64,000 nt of DNA, taken from Methylococcaceae bacterium (GTDB taxonomy: Bacteria > Pseudomonadota > Gammaproteobacteria > Methylococcales > Methylomonadaceae). The stretch is taken from NCBI GenBank assembly GCA_030693065.1, contig JAUYBL010000001.1, positions 1 to 64,000 of the forward strand. Reading direction: 5' to 3'. The notes beneath the pieces were generated by a model. That model was not told the origin of the DNA and made no database searches. It saw nothing but the letters and a program-made list of their open reading frames with translations. The stretch's first letter is position 1. Each line of letters opens with the position of its first letter. The translations under genes and the position numbers were made by a program. Positions 17,043 through 24,473 of this stretch are shown one piece after another.

Positions 17043-18761
17043 ATGAAACTTCAGATTGAGCGCAAGTATGTCGAGGCAATGGTCGATGAATTCCCCGGGC
17101 TTGCCGCATTAAAAGATCAACTGCGTTTCGGCAATAAAGCCGAAGTGCCCTTCAAAGATCTGTCCAATACCGAACTCAGTTTTTTGCAGGTGCTTTACAA
17201 ACAAGCCGGGACTGAGATGCAAGGCCGCGCCGCGCAGCTGTCAACGCTGCAACAAGCGATGAACGATGACACGGTCAGGTTTGAAGAAGATGACCTGGAA
17301 ATGCTGCTGCCGGCAGTCGCTCGATACCTTATCAATAACGCCATCCGCGGCTGGTTATTCCAGGCCAATGTTGCCGGAAAACCGATGGCCTACTTGGTCA
17401 CCCGGCTGGATTTTACGCCCTCGGGCGAAGAAGAAACCGGGCGCGTCACGCTTGAGCTGAAAGCCAATGCCAAAGGCAAAGTGGCGATTTCAACCGTCAC
17501 TATTCGCGCTCGAGACATTGCCAATAAAACGATTACCGAAATTTTTATGGCGAAAGGCTTTCTGAAAGAAACGCCTGAGCTGATCCACTCTTATGACGAT
17601 GCCGCCGGGCGTTATTTCGAATGGTGCGGTCAATCCGGCGCCCAGTTTTGCGGCAAAGGCACCGGCTTTTATGCAGAAGATCCGACGGCCTCGCATCGCA
17701 ACACCGATTGGGCGCGTAAGGATGTCGTGGTATTGTCGACAGAAGGCGGCACGGCGCGTCTTGTGTGCGATGAAAGCATCTTGAGCGACCGCGCCTTAAC
17801 GGTCGATGCCAAAGGCGACATTCTGGCCAAATATTTACGCAAAGCCGCCAAAAGTAATCGCTACGACTGCAAGGTCGAAAATGAAGTCGAAGCCTCGCAA
17901 ACAGAAATCCCCAAAGGTCTATTTACCGAACTGCCGGTACATTGCTACCTGCTGATGTTCCATCTGGAATTGCATCATCATTTATGGGTGCATGTGAATG
18001 ATCTCACCCCTTACCGTTATCAGCCGGAGTTAAAACAAAAACTGATTCTGCGCGAAGAGCAGATTGATTTGATTGACATCCTGACTGCCGAAATGGATGT
18101 GTTGATGGATGATATTGTCGAAGGCAAATCCGGCGGCACCACGGTACTCTGTGCTGGACCTGCCGGGGTCGGTAAAACGTTGACGGCCGAAGTTTATTCC
18201 GAAATCATCAAACGGCCTTTGTACCGAGTGCATTCCGGACAGCTCGGGCTTAATGTCGGTGAAATGGAAAAAGCATTAAAAGATGTATTAACCCGCGCCC
18301 AACGTTGGGGCGCGGTAATGCTGATCGACGAAGCTGATGTTTATATCAAGCGACGCGATAACAACATTGCGATGAATGCTGTGGTCGGCGTGTTTTTACG
18401 GGTGCTGGAATATTTTAATGGCTTGTTGTTTTTGACCACTAACCGCGTCGATGATATTGATGAAGCCATTGTTTCGCGCTGTATTGCGTTGATTAAATAT
18501 TACCCACCGGATGGTAATGCACGCCGCCAGATTTGGCAGGTCATGGTCAATCAATTTGAACTGGATGTTGATGCGCATTTAATCGATCAATTGGTGGACA
18601 GTTTCCCGGATGCGACCGGTCGCGACATCAAAGGACTCTCCAAATTGGTAGCAAAGTTTTGTCAGCATAAACAAGTTCCGCCAACGTTGGACGTATTCAA
18701 GCGTTGCTCAATATTTAGGGGCATGGATCTCGAGAAATCCACAGAAAATGCACTAAGTTAG
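17043..18761 (+). CDS. AAA+ family ATPase of the nif cluster
   Basis: The 572-residue protein has an N-terminal ~330 residues of unknown fold and a C-terminal AAA+ module: Walker A GPAGVGKT (about residue 373), Walker B LIDEAD (about 428), sensor-1 LTTNRVDDID and an arginine further on (SRCIALIKYYPPD). It lacks the GAFTGA loop of sigma54 activators, so it is not NifA-like. AAA+ proteins near nif or Rubisco genes often remodel a client enzyme; that would be a guess here. ATG 17043 follows GAAAGGAACCCT. Confidence 0.75.
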   Translation: MKLQIERKYVEAMVDEFPGLAALKDQLRFGNKAEVPFKDLSNTELSFLQVLYKQAGTEMQGRAAQLSTLQQAMNDDTVRFEEDDLEMLLPAVARYLINNAIRGWLFQANVAGKPMAYLVTRLDFTPSGEEETGRVTLELKANAKGKVAISTVTIRARDIANKTITEIFMAKGFLKETPELIHSYDDAAGRYFEWCGQSGAQFCGKGTGFYAEDPTASHRNTDWARKDVVVLSTEGGTARLVCDESILSDRALTVDAKGDILAKYLRKAAKSNRYDCKVENEVEASQTEIPKGLFTELPVHCYLLMFHLELHHHLWVHVNDLTPYRYQPELKQKLILREEQIDLIDILTAEMDVLMDDIVEGKSGGTTVLCAGPAGVGKTLTAEVYSEIIKRPLYRVHSGQLGLNVGEMEKALKDVLTRAQRWGAVMLIDEADVYIKRRDNNIAMNAVVGVFLRVLEYFNGLLFLTTNRVDDIDEAIVSRCIALIKYYPPDGNARRQIWQVMVNQFELDVDAHLIDQLVDSFPDATGRDIKGLSKLVAKFCQHKQVPPTLDVFKRCSIFRGMDLEKSTENALS

Positions 18762-18858
18762 AACATTAATAGCGAATAAGGCCGCTCTTTGGTGCAAAAG
18801 TTAGCTCCACACGACTCCTAAAAAACACTAACTTATTGATAAATATTACTTTTGTTTT

Positions 18859-18876
18859 TTGGCATCGATCCTGCTT
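18859..18876 (+). promoter_or_regulatory. sigma54-like promoter of small RNA 1
   Basis: TTGGCAT (18859-18865), five bases, CTGC (18871-18874): the -24/-12 spacing is exact with two changes from TGGCAC-N5-TTGC. Expected start near 18885. No TGT-N10-ACA NifA site was found upstream; TTTGGTGCA near 18789-18797 resembles half of an NtrC site. Confidence 0.6.
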
Positions 18877-18884
18877 AGTAATTA

Positions 18885-18965
18885 ATGCGTATATCTTTTC
18901 ATATTGTAAACTCCTGTGTTGGTACCTTTGGCGTCCTATTTCCTCGTATAGGACGCCTTTTTTTT
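18885..18965 (+). ncRNA. Candidate small RNA 1, sigma54-associated
   Basis: A sigma54-like promoter and, about 45 bases after the expected start, the hairpin GGCGTCCTAT/ATAGGACGCC (18930-18957) with eight T (18958-18965) define a transcript of about 80 nt. No credible reading frame with a ribosome-binding site lies in it. The segment from about 18911 on is homologous to small RNA 2: both carry CTCCTG-G-TTGG-AC and then a terminator with loop CTCG. In the terminator stem one T-A pair here is a C-G pair in the other copy, a compensatory change. I do not recognise it as a named RNA. Confidence 0.65.
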
Positions 18966-19014
18966 GCCTGACAGTTCGTGTTTAACCCAGGTAAATCATT
19001 GACTGACATAGCTG

Positions 19015-19140
19015 TAGGCCAGAATAAGTCTGACCTACGAGTAAGTGCAGGACAGACGTTTCCGGCATCCTGATAATGCCCACATGCAATGGAAACACGC
19101 ACCATTGCTGCCGCCGGGCGGATTTATTCCGGCCTACCGT
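19015..19140. repeat. REP-like repeats between the two small RNAs
   Basis: GTAGGCCAGAATAAGTCTGA, later TTTCCGGCATCC and GGATTTATTCCGGCCTACC are members of the GCCGGAA/TTCCGGCCTAC family seen at 8514, 12970 and 457. They separate the two homologous RNA units. Confidence 0.6.
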
Positions 19141-19238
19141 GTTGAACATGCCAATGACAAATCCTTACCGTTCATGTGTCCTTAGCCTCCCCTTGAGGTG
19201 GAGCCTGCTGAAGGATTTAATCAGCACTTCCCTAATAA

Positions 19239-19256
19239 TTGGCATTGTTAATGCTT
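19239..19256 (+). promoter_or_regulatory. sigma54-like promoter of small RNA 2
   Basis: TTGGCAT (19239-19245), five bases, ATGC (19251-19254): exact -24/-12 spacing with two changes from consensus. Expected start near 19265. No NifA site was found upstream. Confidence 0.6.
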
Positions 19257-19264
19257 TATGTTTT

Positions 19265-19347
19265 ACGTCATACCCTTTTTAGGTTTAGTGCTCCTGGGCT
19301 TGGCACTTTTCGGCGCCCTATTTACTCGGAATAGGGCGCTTTTTTTT
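19265..19347 (+). ncRNA. Candidate small RNA 2, sigma54-associated
   Basis: The unit repeats the architecture of small RNA 1: sigma54-like promoter, about 47-base body, terminator GCGCCCTATT/AATAGGGCGC (19313-19339) and eight T. The body contains a clear first hairpin AGTGC (19287-19291) / GCACT (19303-19307) whose 11-base loop shows TCCTGGG. The two copies share the loop motif, the CTCG terminator loop and CTG-CA after the T-run. An open frame starting at 19258 can be read through it but has no ribosome-binding site and its counterpart in copy 1 is not kept in the same frame. Confidence 0.65.
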
Positions 19348-19561
19348 GTCTGGCAATCTTGTTCGCCTCATGTAAATCAAGGTTATTCAAGATTGTGGCA
19401 AATGATTTGCTTATTAATCTAGTGCATCTTAACTACATAGCTCAGGCCGCTATTAACCAGGCGGATAGCGACACACAAATAACAAAAGTATTTTTAATGT
19501 CAGCTTTACAACAATATTTTCAACACTTGAGGGGTGACTTTTTTAAAGTCATTAATATTCG

Positions 19562-19870
19562 ATGAAATTTAAAACCATCTCCATTACTGATTCTGAAACT
19601 CTTATTAAAGATGCAAAGCCTTTAATCTTAGATTGTAGAGATTTGAAAGATTATAAGGCGGGACATTTAAATGACGCTCTGCATGTGCATGAGAGCTTAA
19701 AAGAGTCATTAGTCAAACGCGGCGATAAACAACGCAGTCTGCTGATTTATTGCTATTACGGTCATGCCAGCGAACATCTGGCAGAATTTTTTAGCGATTT
19801 CGGTTTTAAGGATGTTTACAGTTTGGAAGGCGGCTATTCGGGCTGGAAAGAAAAACATCAGGAAGCATGA
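19562..19870 (+). CDS. Rhodanese-like sulfurtransferase
   Basis: A 102-residue single rhodanese domain. It has the LILDCRDLKDYKAGHL start, the catalytic Cys in the active loop (CYYGHAS) and the C-terminal GGYSGWKE. GlpE-type rhodaneses move sulfane sulfur; in a nif cluster it could support Fe-S assembly, but that is inference. It starts a three-gene unit with ankyrin and NafY-like genes, overlapping the ankyrin start by four bases. Confidence 0.88.
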   Translation: MKFKTISITDSETLIKDAKPLILDCRDLKDYKAGHLNDALHVHESLKESLVKRGDKQRSLLIYCYYGHASEHLAEFFSDFGFKDVYSLEGGYSGWKEKHQEA

Positions 19871-20322
19871 TGAATCCTGAAATACGGGATTGGTTACAAA
19901 ACCACTATTTCTCAGTAGTCCAGCCGATATTAAAGAACCATGACGGCATATACCCGCTGATATTGGCAAGTCAGCAAGGTCGTCACGATGTGATTGAATT
20001 TTTGCTTGAACAAAACGCCGAATTGGATGTTATAGATCAATACGGCAATAACGCTTTATGGGCCGCTTGTTATGCCGATAACAGCGACTGTATTGCGGCA
20101 CTGATACAAGTCGGCATAAATATTAATCATCAAAACTTAGCATCAGGTGCAACGGCCCTGATGTTTGCGGCTTCCAGCGGCAGAGAACAGGTTGTTGAAC
20201 AGCTCTTAGCGGCGGGCGCTGATCCAACACTTAAATCGCACGATGATTTCACTGCGTTGGATTTAGCCTCCACCAGAAAAATACTCAGACTCTTATCCAA
20301 GCTTGTTAAATCAGGAGATTAA
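19867..20322 (+). CDS. Ankyrin-repeat protein
   Basis: The 151-residue product contains about three to four ankyrin repeats, seen as YPLILASQQGRHDVIEFLLE, NALWAACYADNSDCIAALIQ and TALMFAASSGREQVVEQLLA at roughly 35-125. Ankyrin repeats bind proteins. The ATG at 19867 overlaps the rhodanese stop; a second ATG follows directly at 19870. It ends one base before the NafY-like gene start, so the three are cotranslated. Ankyrin proteins of this kind lie beside nif genes in Azotobacter and relatives. Confidence 0.85.
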   Translation: MMNPEIRDWLQNHYFSVVQPILKNHDGIYPLILASQQGRHDVIEFLLEQNAELDVIDQYGNNALWAACYADNSDCIAALIQVGININHQNLASGATALMFAASSGREQVVEQLLAAGADPTLKSHDDFTALDLASTRKILRLLSKLVKSGD

Positions 20323-20323
20323 A

Positions 20324-21037
20324 ATGGAAGCATTGCCCCGTGAACTAGCCTTACGCATCGCCTTGGCATCGCGCATATTGCCTGGTATCGACGTCCCCAG
20401 GCTGCTGGAAATATTGCATGAAAAAGTAGGCTCACCCTTGGATGATGAAAAATTAAAGTCCATCACCGTCACCAATCTTAAAACCGGCCTTGGCAGCCTG
20501 GATGGTGAAGAAGATGGAGAGGACATCGGCATCGGTTTAGCCAATATCAAACTGGCGGTGCGTTATCTGTGGGGAGACGAGGCTGAAGATGAAGATCTGC
20601 CGGAAATATTGCCCTATAAAGACGGCGACCTGCCCGATTCAATTCGGGTTGCAATAGGTTCCAACAGCGGCGCGTTAATTAACGGCCATTTCGGTTCCTG
20701 TATACGCTTTCTTGTTTATCAGTTGTCACAGGATGATTACCGGCTGGTTGATATACGCTCAACTATTGAGGCTGATAGCGCCGAGGATAGAAACCTGTTT
20801 CGCGCCAATTTGATAAAAGACTGTCACGTCATGTTTGTGCAATCGATCGGCGGACCGGCAGCCGCAAAAGTGATACGCGCCGATATTTACCCAATCAAAA
20901 TTCCGGACGTCACCGAGGCTATAGATCAGTTAAAGGAATTCCAAAAAGTGTTTGATGCCCCGCCGCCCTGGTTTGCTAAGGCCTTGGGAAGATCGGCTGA
21001 GGAGCGGGTTAGGTTTAGTCATGATGAGGCGTTTTGA
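20324..21037 (+). CDS. NafY/NifY-like nitrogenase accessory protein, copy 2
   Basis: A 237-residue paralogue of the protein at 5503-6213, with the same N-terminal domain (PRELALRIALASRILPG) and C-terminal NifX-type domain with NGHFGSCIRFLVY and GGPAAAKVIR. It differs in an acidic insert (DGEEDGEDIG). The start is ATG 20324 with CAGGAG at 20312-20317; the in-frame TTG at 20303 is inside the ankyrin gene. One copy may be NifY-like and the other NafY-like, or they may serve different steps; sequence alone does not decide. Confidence 0.85.
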   Translation: MEALPRELALRIALASRILPGIDVPRLLEILHEKVGSPLDDEKLKSITVTNLKTGLGSLDGEEDGEDIGIGLANIKLAVRYLWGDEAEDEDLPEILPYKDGDLPDSIRVAIGSNSGALINGHFGSCIRFLVYQLSQDDYRLVDIRSTIEADSAEDRNLFRANLIKDCHVMFVQSIGGPAAAKVIRADIYPIKIPDVTEAIDQLKEFQKVFDAPPPWFAKALGRSAEERVRFSHDEAF

Positions 21038-21050
21038 GAAATCTCTGACA

Positions 21051-21115
21051 GGTTTCGTTTATGGTGAGTTTGTCGAACGCTCTCCTGAGCGTAGTCGAAG
21101 AGCATGAACGAAACC
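21051..21115. repeat. REP-like repeat with GGTTTCGTT arms
   Basis: GGTTTCGTT (21051-21059) and AACGAAACC (21107-21115) flank TGAGTTTGTCGAACGCTCTC and GTAGTCGAAGAGCATG. The interior resembles the GCTGAGCCTGTCGAAG element in the two MITEs. Confidence 0.65.
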
Positions 21116-21126
21116 GATATTTTCAC

Positions 21127-21190
21127 GTAGGGTACGCATTGCGTACCATTTCCCTAAAATTCCAATAAAGGTACGCGATGCGTACCCTAC
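21127..21190. repeat. Inverted repeat GTAGGGTACGC...GCGTACCCTAC
   Basis: Outer arms GTAGGGTACGC (21127-21137) and GCGTACCCTAC (21180-21190) are perfect; inner GCATTGCGTACC and GGTACGCGATGC pair as well. It lies at the 3' end of the VapB-like gene on the opposite strand. Confidence 0.75.
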
Positions 21191-21194
21191 AGAA

Positions 21195-21455
21195 TTATCC
21201 ATCCCAACCCTCGAAAGGGTCACGATCTTGCGTTTTCTGGCTGCGCTCACGCACGTCCAAAAAATCAACAGGTACATCTGCACCTTCAAGCGCCGAAAAA
21301 AAGCCATTCCAGTTCTCTGGCTTACGCGACAAAATGACGTCACCGGTTATCGGGTCTTTGCGAATAAAAACTTCTTTGGTGTCAAATTGAAAAGCGGCAG
21401 ACAATCGAACCGCTTGGCTACGACCATTAATAAAAAGCTTGGCTACTTGGCTCAT
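21195..21455 (-). CDS. VapB-type antitoxin (AbrB/MazE fold), orphan
   Basis: The 86-residue protein has the VapB start pattern AKLFINGRSQAVRLSAAFQF, the beta-hairpin KDPITGDVILSRKP and a C-terminal toxin-binding tail (FLDVRERSQ, DRDPFEGW). This is a swapped-hairpin AbrB DNA-binding fold. A PIN-domain VapC toxin normally follows directly; here the downstream side holds only repeats and the nafY-like gene on the other strand, so the toxin is missing. A GAGGA site precedes the start. Confidence 0.82.
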   Translation of the reverse strand: MSQVAKLFINGRSQAVRLSAAFQFDTKEVFIRKDPITGDVILSRKPENWNGFFSALEGADVPVDFLDVRERSQKTQDRDPFEGWDG

Positions 21456-21599
21456 GGTTAAATCCTCTGACTTTGATAGATACCATAATATCTGCCTGAG
21501 AAATTAATAGATCAAGAAATATGCTTGGTTTACCGATTCCACAAAGTCCCATTCTGCAACTCTGATTGTTTTATGCGGATATAATTTTGACCATAAATC

Positions 21600-21623
21600 G
21601 GTGGGCAAAAATGCCTGCCCACC
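21600..21623. repeat. Short palindrome at the break of the ISAs1 gene
   Basis: GGTGGGCA (21600-21607) and TGCCCACC (21616-21623) form a hairpin and continue into CTACTTGACTTC. The ISAs1-type reading frame ends inside this element, so it marks the truncation point. Confidence 0.65.
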
Positions 21624-21953
21624 CTACTTGACTTCCCCTTCGGATATATTGGCTGAATCAGCCATCCATCGGGAAAAACGGAGGCTAAATTGGTCGGTAT
21701 CAATGGCCGCATAAACTTCACCAAAGGTATCATGCGAGGGGATGCCATTTTCCAAACCAAGCAATTTAGTGAACCACTCCTCTTTTGCAAGACCAAATTC
21801 TTCAACCGCCATCCAGTTATCAGCACCACAAATAATCGCGCAGATGCTGATAAAGAAAATATCTTGCAGTTGATGCTTCTTTTGTCGGTTAACCCGGGGG
21901 TCTTTGATGCTGGAAAAGTGCTGAATAATAGAAGGTGTTGGTTTTGCTATCAT
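21624..21953 (-). pseudogene. Truncated ISAs1-family transposase
   Basis: The 109-residue N-terminal fragment (QHFSSIKDPRVNRQKKHQLQ, ICAIICGADNW, AVEEFGLAKEEWF, GIPSHDTFGEV) is the DDE_Tnp_1-associated region and the start of the catalytic domain of ISAs1 transposases, normally about 370 residues. The frame ends at a TAG in a palindromic repeat; the rest of the transposase is absent. Confidence 0.85.
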
Positions 21954-22102
21954 TGGAAATCAAAATGATAGGGTAATTACCTTATCAATTTTCTAATTTT
22001 CAGTGACTTTAAGCGCGATTACCCTGGCAGTGAATACTCATAACCTTCCACTATTCACTGCCATTGTGCTAACGTGCCCTTTTTTACTGCTTGGAGCTGT
22101 CA

Positions 22103-23038
22103 ATGAAGTTAATTAATCCTATAAATACTGCTGTATCACTCTCATTGCTTGCAGCTAGCGGCTTATTTCAACCCGCCTTTGCGATTACCACGCCTGCAGG
22201 CCAGGACAAATTTCGGGCTTATACCAGCAATCCAAAGAAAACCACTGATTCTCTGCTTTCTGCAACGGTTGAATGGCGGATAGATGATAGTGAGTTATAC
22301 CGCACTACCGGCTTAAGTTTTCTCAGTGAGGGCAAAACCGACGGCGCAACGGCCGCTAAAAAGCTTGCTACCGCCATGAGCGATGGCATGACCGAGTTAT
22401 ATCCTAGCTGGCGCGGTATCACCATCGACCATCCTAAAGATCAACCGGAACTTACCATAGCCAATAAAGCCGGTTATTCAATTTCGACAGTCACCTTTAG
22501 GGACTATACCAATCAAGCCTTAAGCTTTGATCTTGTCGATAAAGATTTTAATGAAGCCGGTGTACAAGTTGCGATTGATTTGGTCTATACCGCCGATGTC
22601 GAGTATTTGGAAGGTTTCTCTTCCAAAAAATCGCTCACGGCCTCAAATGGAATTATTGAAATTACTATCGATCAGCAAAAACCAATCGTTATACAAACCG
22701 ATGGCAAAACCACTCGTGTGCTTGAGGCAGAAATTGCTAAGCAATTAAAATCGTCAATAATCAGTGAAAATTCTTTACTACCGCACCTGATAGGTAAAGA
22801 CACCAGAAACGTTAAAGTATTTGATGGCAGCGAAATACAGTTATTAGATCTAGCCGCCAAGTCAATCACCATCGACATAACCGACCCTAGCTTGGGTGTA
22901 TTAACCAAATTTAAGTTTAAGGATGACAACACCTCCGTTAAAGTTGCCGAACCCAGATCAATGGCAGTCATTGCGGCGGTGCTAGGTTTATTGGTGGGCG
23001 GGTATTTTTGGTTTACCAATAAGAAAAAACAAGCGTAA
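22103..23038 (+). CDS. Exported protein with C-terminal membrane anchor, PEP-CTERM-like
   Basis: 311 residues. A signal peptide spans about residues 1-30 (hydrophobic AVSLSLLAASGLFQPAFA). The C-terminus has EPRSMAVIAAVLGLLVGGYF followed by FTNKKKQ: an EP motif, a membrane helix and a basic end, like PEP-CTERM sorting signals although the first Pro is Ala. The mature part is beta-rich and unrecognised. The start is ATG 22103 with TTGGAGCTGTCA before it. A clear terminator follows at 23062. The gene stands alone. Confidence 0.7.
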   Translation: MKLINPINTAVSLSLLAASGLFQPAFAITTPAGQDKFRAYTSNPKKTTDSLLSATVEWRIDDSELYRTTGLSFLSEGKTDGATAAKKLATAMSDGMTELYPSWRGITIDHPKDQPELTIANKAGYSISTVTFRDYTNQALSFDLVDKDFNEAGVQVAIDLVYTADVEYLEGFSSKKSLTASNGIIEITIDQQKPIVIQTDGKTTRVLEAEIAKQLKSSIISENSLLPHLIGKDTRNVKVFDGSEIQLLDLAAKSITIDITDPSLGVLTKFKFKDDNTSVKVAEPRSMAVIAAVLGLLVGGYFWFTNKKKQA

Positions 23039-23061
23039 AACCACTGCCGGGTGACTTGAAA

Positions 23062-23098
23062 CCGTTGGCTGAGCGAAATCAACGCCAACGGTTTTTTT
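23062..23098 (+). terminator. Rho-independent terminator after the exported protein gene
   Basis: CCGTTGGC (23062-23069) and GCCAACGG (23084-23091) form an 8-bp stem followed by seven T. Confidence 0.85.
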
Positions 23099-23163
23099 GG
23101 GGCATCGAATAAGCCACTTGTCGCGGACAAGGCTCGTTCCTAGGAAATTTAGAAATCGTTTAA

Positions 23164-23301
23164 GGGAGCCTCTAAAAATTGCACTTCGACAAGCTCAGTA
23201 CCCACAGGGCATAAATGCGAACGGTGGTTCATTTAAATCAATAACTTATCCGTTCGTGCTGAGCCTGTCGAAGCATGTATGGATAATTTTTAGAGGTTCC
23301 C
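23164..23301. mobile_element. MITE, copy 2 (138 bp)
   Basis: Ends GGGAGCCTCTAAAAATT and AATTTTTAGAGGTTCCC match copy 1 (15081-15230), and the interior shares GACAAGCTCAGTACCCACAG and CCGTTCGTGCTGAGCC. TTAA flanks both sides (23160-23163 and 23302-23305), a probable target-site duplication. It lies between a terminator and a - strand gene. Confidence 0.85.
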
Positions 23302-23312
23302 TTAACTATTAA

Positions 23313-23666
23313 TCAGGATTTAAACAGCCTGCCCAGCAAACCAGTATCTTCATCTAAATGCTCTAGCCGTGTTTTAGAGGCTAAGCCAAATTCTGACGTC
23401 GGTTCTTTGTCGATAATTTGTTTTAGCACCGCTTGACTATGTGTATCCAACAGGCTGATCGCCCGAAGTCGCACTGACGGGTAACGCGCCCGTAACGCGG
23501 CCAATTCTCTTAAGTAAACATTGGCTTCATTCACTAACTTGAGCAGGACTTTTTCCGGGTCATCGGTAAACAAATCCCGCACTAAATTGCCGTAATGTTC
23601 TTGTTCACGGATTAAATCGCGTGGATCAATTTTTTGAGGTTCGGTAGGATCGTCGCAGCAGCCCAT
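23313..23666 (-). CDS. Hypothetical protein, 117 aa
   Basis: No family recognised. It begins MGCCDDPTEPQKIDPRDLI, is helical and acidic, and shows HEAT-like spacing in its second half (LRAISLLDTHSQAVLKQIID). There is no signal peptide, though the CC near the start could bind metal or be modified. A GGAGAACCACC ribosome-binding site precedes the start. It is a single gene bounded by the MITE and a divergent lipoprotein gene. Confidence 0.65.
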   Translation of the reverse strand: MGCCDDPTEPQKIDPRDLIREQEHYGNLVRDLFTDDPEKVLLKLVNEANVYLRELAALRARYPSVRLRAISLLDTHSQAVLKQIIDKEPTSEFGLASKTRLEHLDEDTGLLGRLFKS

Positions 23667-23825
23667 GGTGGTTCTCCAAGCAAAAACTTATTGTGTTCTG
23701 CAATATTAATAAGGGCAAGCTAGGTTTCCGGCACCAACAAAATAACTGTATTGCCAACCATTGTCTAATGGCTAGCCCGTAACCTAACTTTGCCTATAAT
23801 GCGCTACCCAACAAAAGGAGCTTTT

Positions 23826-24473
23826 ATGAAATTTACAACACGCTTTACCGTATTTTTATTAATGATCGGATTAACCGCTTGTTCCAGTATGTATTACAGC
23901 GGCCTGGAAAAAATCGGCATTCCCAAACGTGAAGTCATGGTGCATCGGGTAGAAAAAGCCCGCGATACCCAGGAAGAAACCAAACAACAATTCAAATCGG
24001 CATTGGAACAATTCACCGCTGCCACCAACTTCAAAGGCGGCGACCTGGAAGCCACCTACAACAAGCTAGACGGCGAATACCAAGCCAGCGTCAAAAAAGC
24101 CGAAGAAGTTAACAAACGCATCAGTGATATTGAAGACGTCTCCAGCGCATTGTTCAGCGAATGGGAAACCGAACTAGGCCAATACAGCAACGCAGCGCTA
24201 AGACAAAGCAGCCAGCAAAAACTGACCGCCACCAAAGCCCACTACCAACAGCTAATAACCGCTATGCGCAAGGCCGAAGCCAAAATCGAACCGGTGCTCA
24301 GCGTCTTCAGGGATCAAGTGCTGTACCTAAAACACAACCTCAACGCCCAAGCCATCGCCTCATTAAAAGGCCAATTAAACTCAGTGAAATCGGATGTGTC
24401 GGCTTTGGTTCAGGCGATGGAGAAATCTATTAATGAGGCTGATGCTTTTATTAGGACTATGGAGAAGCAGTAG
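23826..24473 (+). CDS. DUF2959 family lipoprotein
   Basis: 215 residues from ATG 23826, preceded by AAAGGAG; an in-frame upstream ATG at 23790 lacks one. The signal ends in the lipobox LTAC (Cys about residue 20). The mature protein is a long helical coiled coil (KARDTQEETKQQFKSALEQF, KAEEVNKRISDIEDV) as in DUF2959 proteins of marine and methanotrophic gammaproteobacteria. Function unknown. Confidence 0.85.
   Translation: MKFTTRFTVFLLMIGLTACSSMYYSGLEKIGIPKREVMVHRVEKARDTQEETKQQFKSALEQFTAATNFKGGDLEATYNKLDGEYQASVKKAEEVNKRISDIEDVSSALFSEWETELGQYSNAALRQSSQQKLTATKAHYQQLITAMRKAEAKIEPVLSVFRDQVLYLKHNLNAQAIASLKGQLNSVKSDVSALVQAMEKSINEADAFIRTMEKQ

Noticed and set aside
16755-17046. Open frames of 80-91 codons upstream of the AAA+ gene
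   Set aside because: They read through a palindromic repeat and G+C-rich spacer in two frames; no ribosome-binding site or family likeness.
17043-18761. AAA+ protein as a sigma54 activator such as NifA
   Set aside because: No GAFTGA loop, no helix-turn-helix and a long unrelated N-terminus.
18885-19430. Short peptides encoded by the two small RNA units
   Set aside because: Both can be read from an ATG, and both give an FG-LF-R-like run over the terminator, but an indel puts the CTCCTG part in different frames, there is no ribosome-binding site, and the stem shows a compensatory change.
21530-21829. 99-codon - strand frame
   Set aside because: It is a shadow of the ISAs1 fragment in another frame and runs on through repeat DNA.
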